This document shows positions 63,081 to 64,000 of a stretch of 64,000 nucleotides of DNA, piece after piece. The stretch spans positions 14,913,075 to 14,977,074 of the forward strand of contig OZ038533.1 in assembly GCA_964036665.1 (NCBI GenBank), read 5' to 3'. This DNA comes from Gordius sp. MW1 (taxonomy: Eukaryota > Nematomorpha > Gordioida > Gordea > Gordiidae). The position numbers were made by a program, and so were the translations under genes. Under the pieces are notes generated by a model. It was not told the DNA's origin and made no database searches. It saw nothing but the letters and a program-made list of their open reading frames with translations. How positions within the stretch are numbered: position 1 is the stretch's first letter; each line of letters starts with the position of its first letter.

Positions 63081-64000
63081 GAAGAAAGAGACTAAGTAGC
63101 CTCATCATTATAAAGGTCCATTGTAAGACGCGTTTCCCTAGTGTAAGGTCCTTTTTTTACTAATCCCCTCTCCCATGGTTCTAAATTGTAGAAAATAGAA
63201 CGGCCACATGTGCCAGTAGATTAGTTACATTAATCATCACATTGCTAAAACAAATAAGGCATGAGGGGGAGGGGGTACTTTGTATATTTACTTAGCAACA
63301 CTGTGGATAAATAAATGAAAAATAATTCGCAGGAATATAAATTCGTCTCATGTGTTATTATTAAAGGGTAAAAAACTGAAAAAGAATTTAATAGAGGAAA
63401 TTCTTGTTAGTTTTATTAGCGGGTTTTTATTATCGAGATAATTTGGTTTTTTTAATTTCATTACAAATGTAGGACAATTGCAAAGTGAGACTTTAGGTCA
63501 ACATAATAATGTGTTGTGTTAAAATTTTTTAATACCAAATTAGCTTTTTATATTTTTTTCTTCTTATCAGTCTGAAAAGAATGTAAAATCTAAAATTGAC
63601 TGGAAAAACTCCTATCACATGGATGCTACATTATGTATATAAATCTTTAATCAAATTGCTAAATTTTCTTATTTTAATAAAAAATTTATTTGATATTTAA
63701 AGAAAAAATTTTAAACCCCCCGCCCCCCCCCCCCCCCCCCCCCCCCCTTAAAGAAGAATAAAGTTCTGCGTACACCCCTGGCTTAATTATCGTATTAACA
63801 AAAGTTAATATCATTTACACTTTACAGATATCTTAGTACTATACTTGACTCTACGCATAACAACACATATTATGTTGATGATGATGTCAATAACAACTAG
63901 CTAACACCCCCTAAGCATATACCTAATGGTCCATCGGATCTTTATGAAAAAATAATACACAAGTGGTCGGTTTGTAACATACCCACACTGAATGTCACAA
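63081..64000. other. AT-rich end of the window, one long C-run
   Basis: No gene recognised. A nearly pure C tract of about 30 bases lies at 63715-63747, followed by GCGTACACCCCTGGCTT at about 63767. The latter resembles the right terminus of the hAT MITE family, so this may be a decayed copy. Confidence 0.5.

Overview
The window looks like AT-rich nuclear DNA of an animal, most likely an arthropod. The evidence is a five-finger rotund/squeeze/LIN-29-type C2H2 gene, spliced genes with GT-AG introns, insect-style Helitrons and a dense load of hAT, LTR and non-LTR elements. No rRNA, CRISPR array, bacterial operon or convincing functional tRNA is visible. The species cannot be named from the sequence alone.

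Two host genes can be supported, both on the + strand. The first is a rotund/squeeze (LIN-29 family) zinc-finger gene. One exon carries fingers 1-3 (about 22142-22448) and a second carries fingers 4-5 plus the C-terminus (37252-38162). A 14.8-kb intron full of transposons separates them. The second gene starts 162 bp after its stop codon. It is a complete six-exon Maf-family nucleotide pyrophosphatase (38325-39124, 205 aa), with five introns of only 33-41 bp.

Nearly everything else is mobile DNA. Region 1-10 kb holds fragments: a Helitron end, an RTE-type LINE piece, tRNA-like repeats, hAT remnants, and a 43-nt minimal hammerhead ribozyme motif (2886-2928). Region 10.1-13.9 kb is a 3.85-kb foldback element with 129-bp tandem repeats in both arms and an exact 8-bp target duplication. 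Region 14.1-19.4 kb holds a decayed hAT with a tRNA-derived SINE cluster inside, a non-LTR fragment, a MITE and a short Helitron. The zinc-finger intron contains several hAT-type MITEs with 8-bp target duplications. It also holds a nested stack: a hAT element (29764-36936) that contains another hAT-like element (29853-31716) and a young Gypsy retrotransposon (32210-36584).

From 39.4 to 47 kb there is a 1.2-kb hAT element, a TRIM-like LTR element carrying fourteen in-frame 39-bp repeats, three palindromic foldback elements and a second TRIM. From 46.6 to 55.1 kb an inverted-repeat element appears to contain a 6.8-kb Helitron on the - strand. The Helitron in turn was entered by a small LTR-like element that has RT and RNase H but no visible integrase. 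From 55.2 to 63.1 kb gag and protease fragments of a second Gypsy-like element flank a 6.9-kb insertion, which holds a degenerate RT/nuclease-like non-LTR element and a set of long direct repeats.
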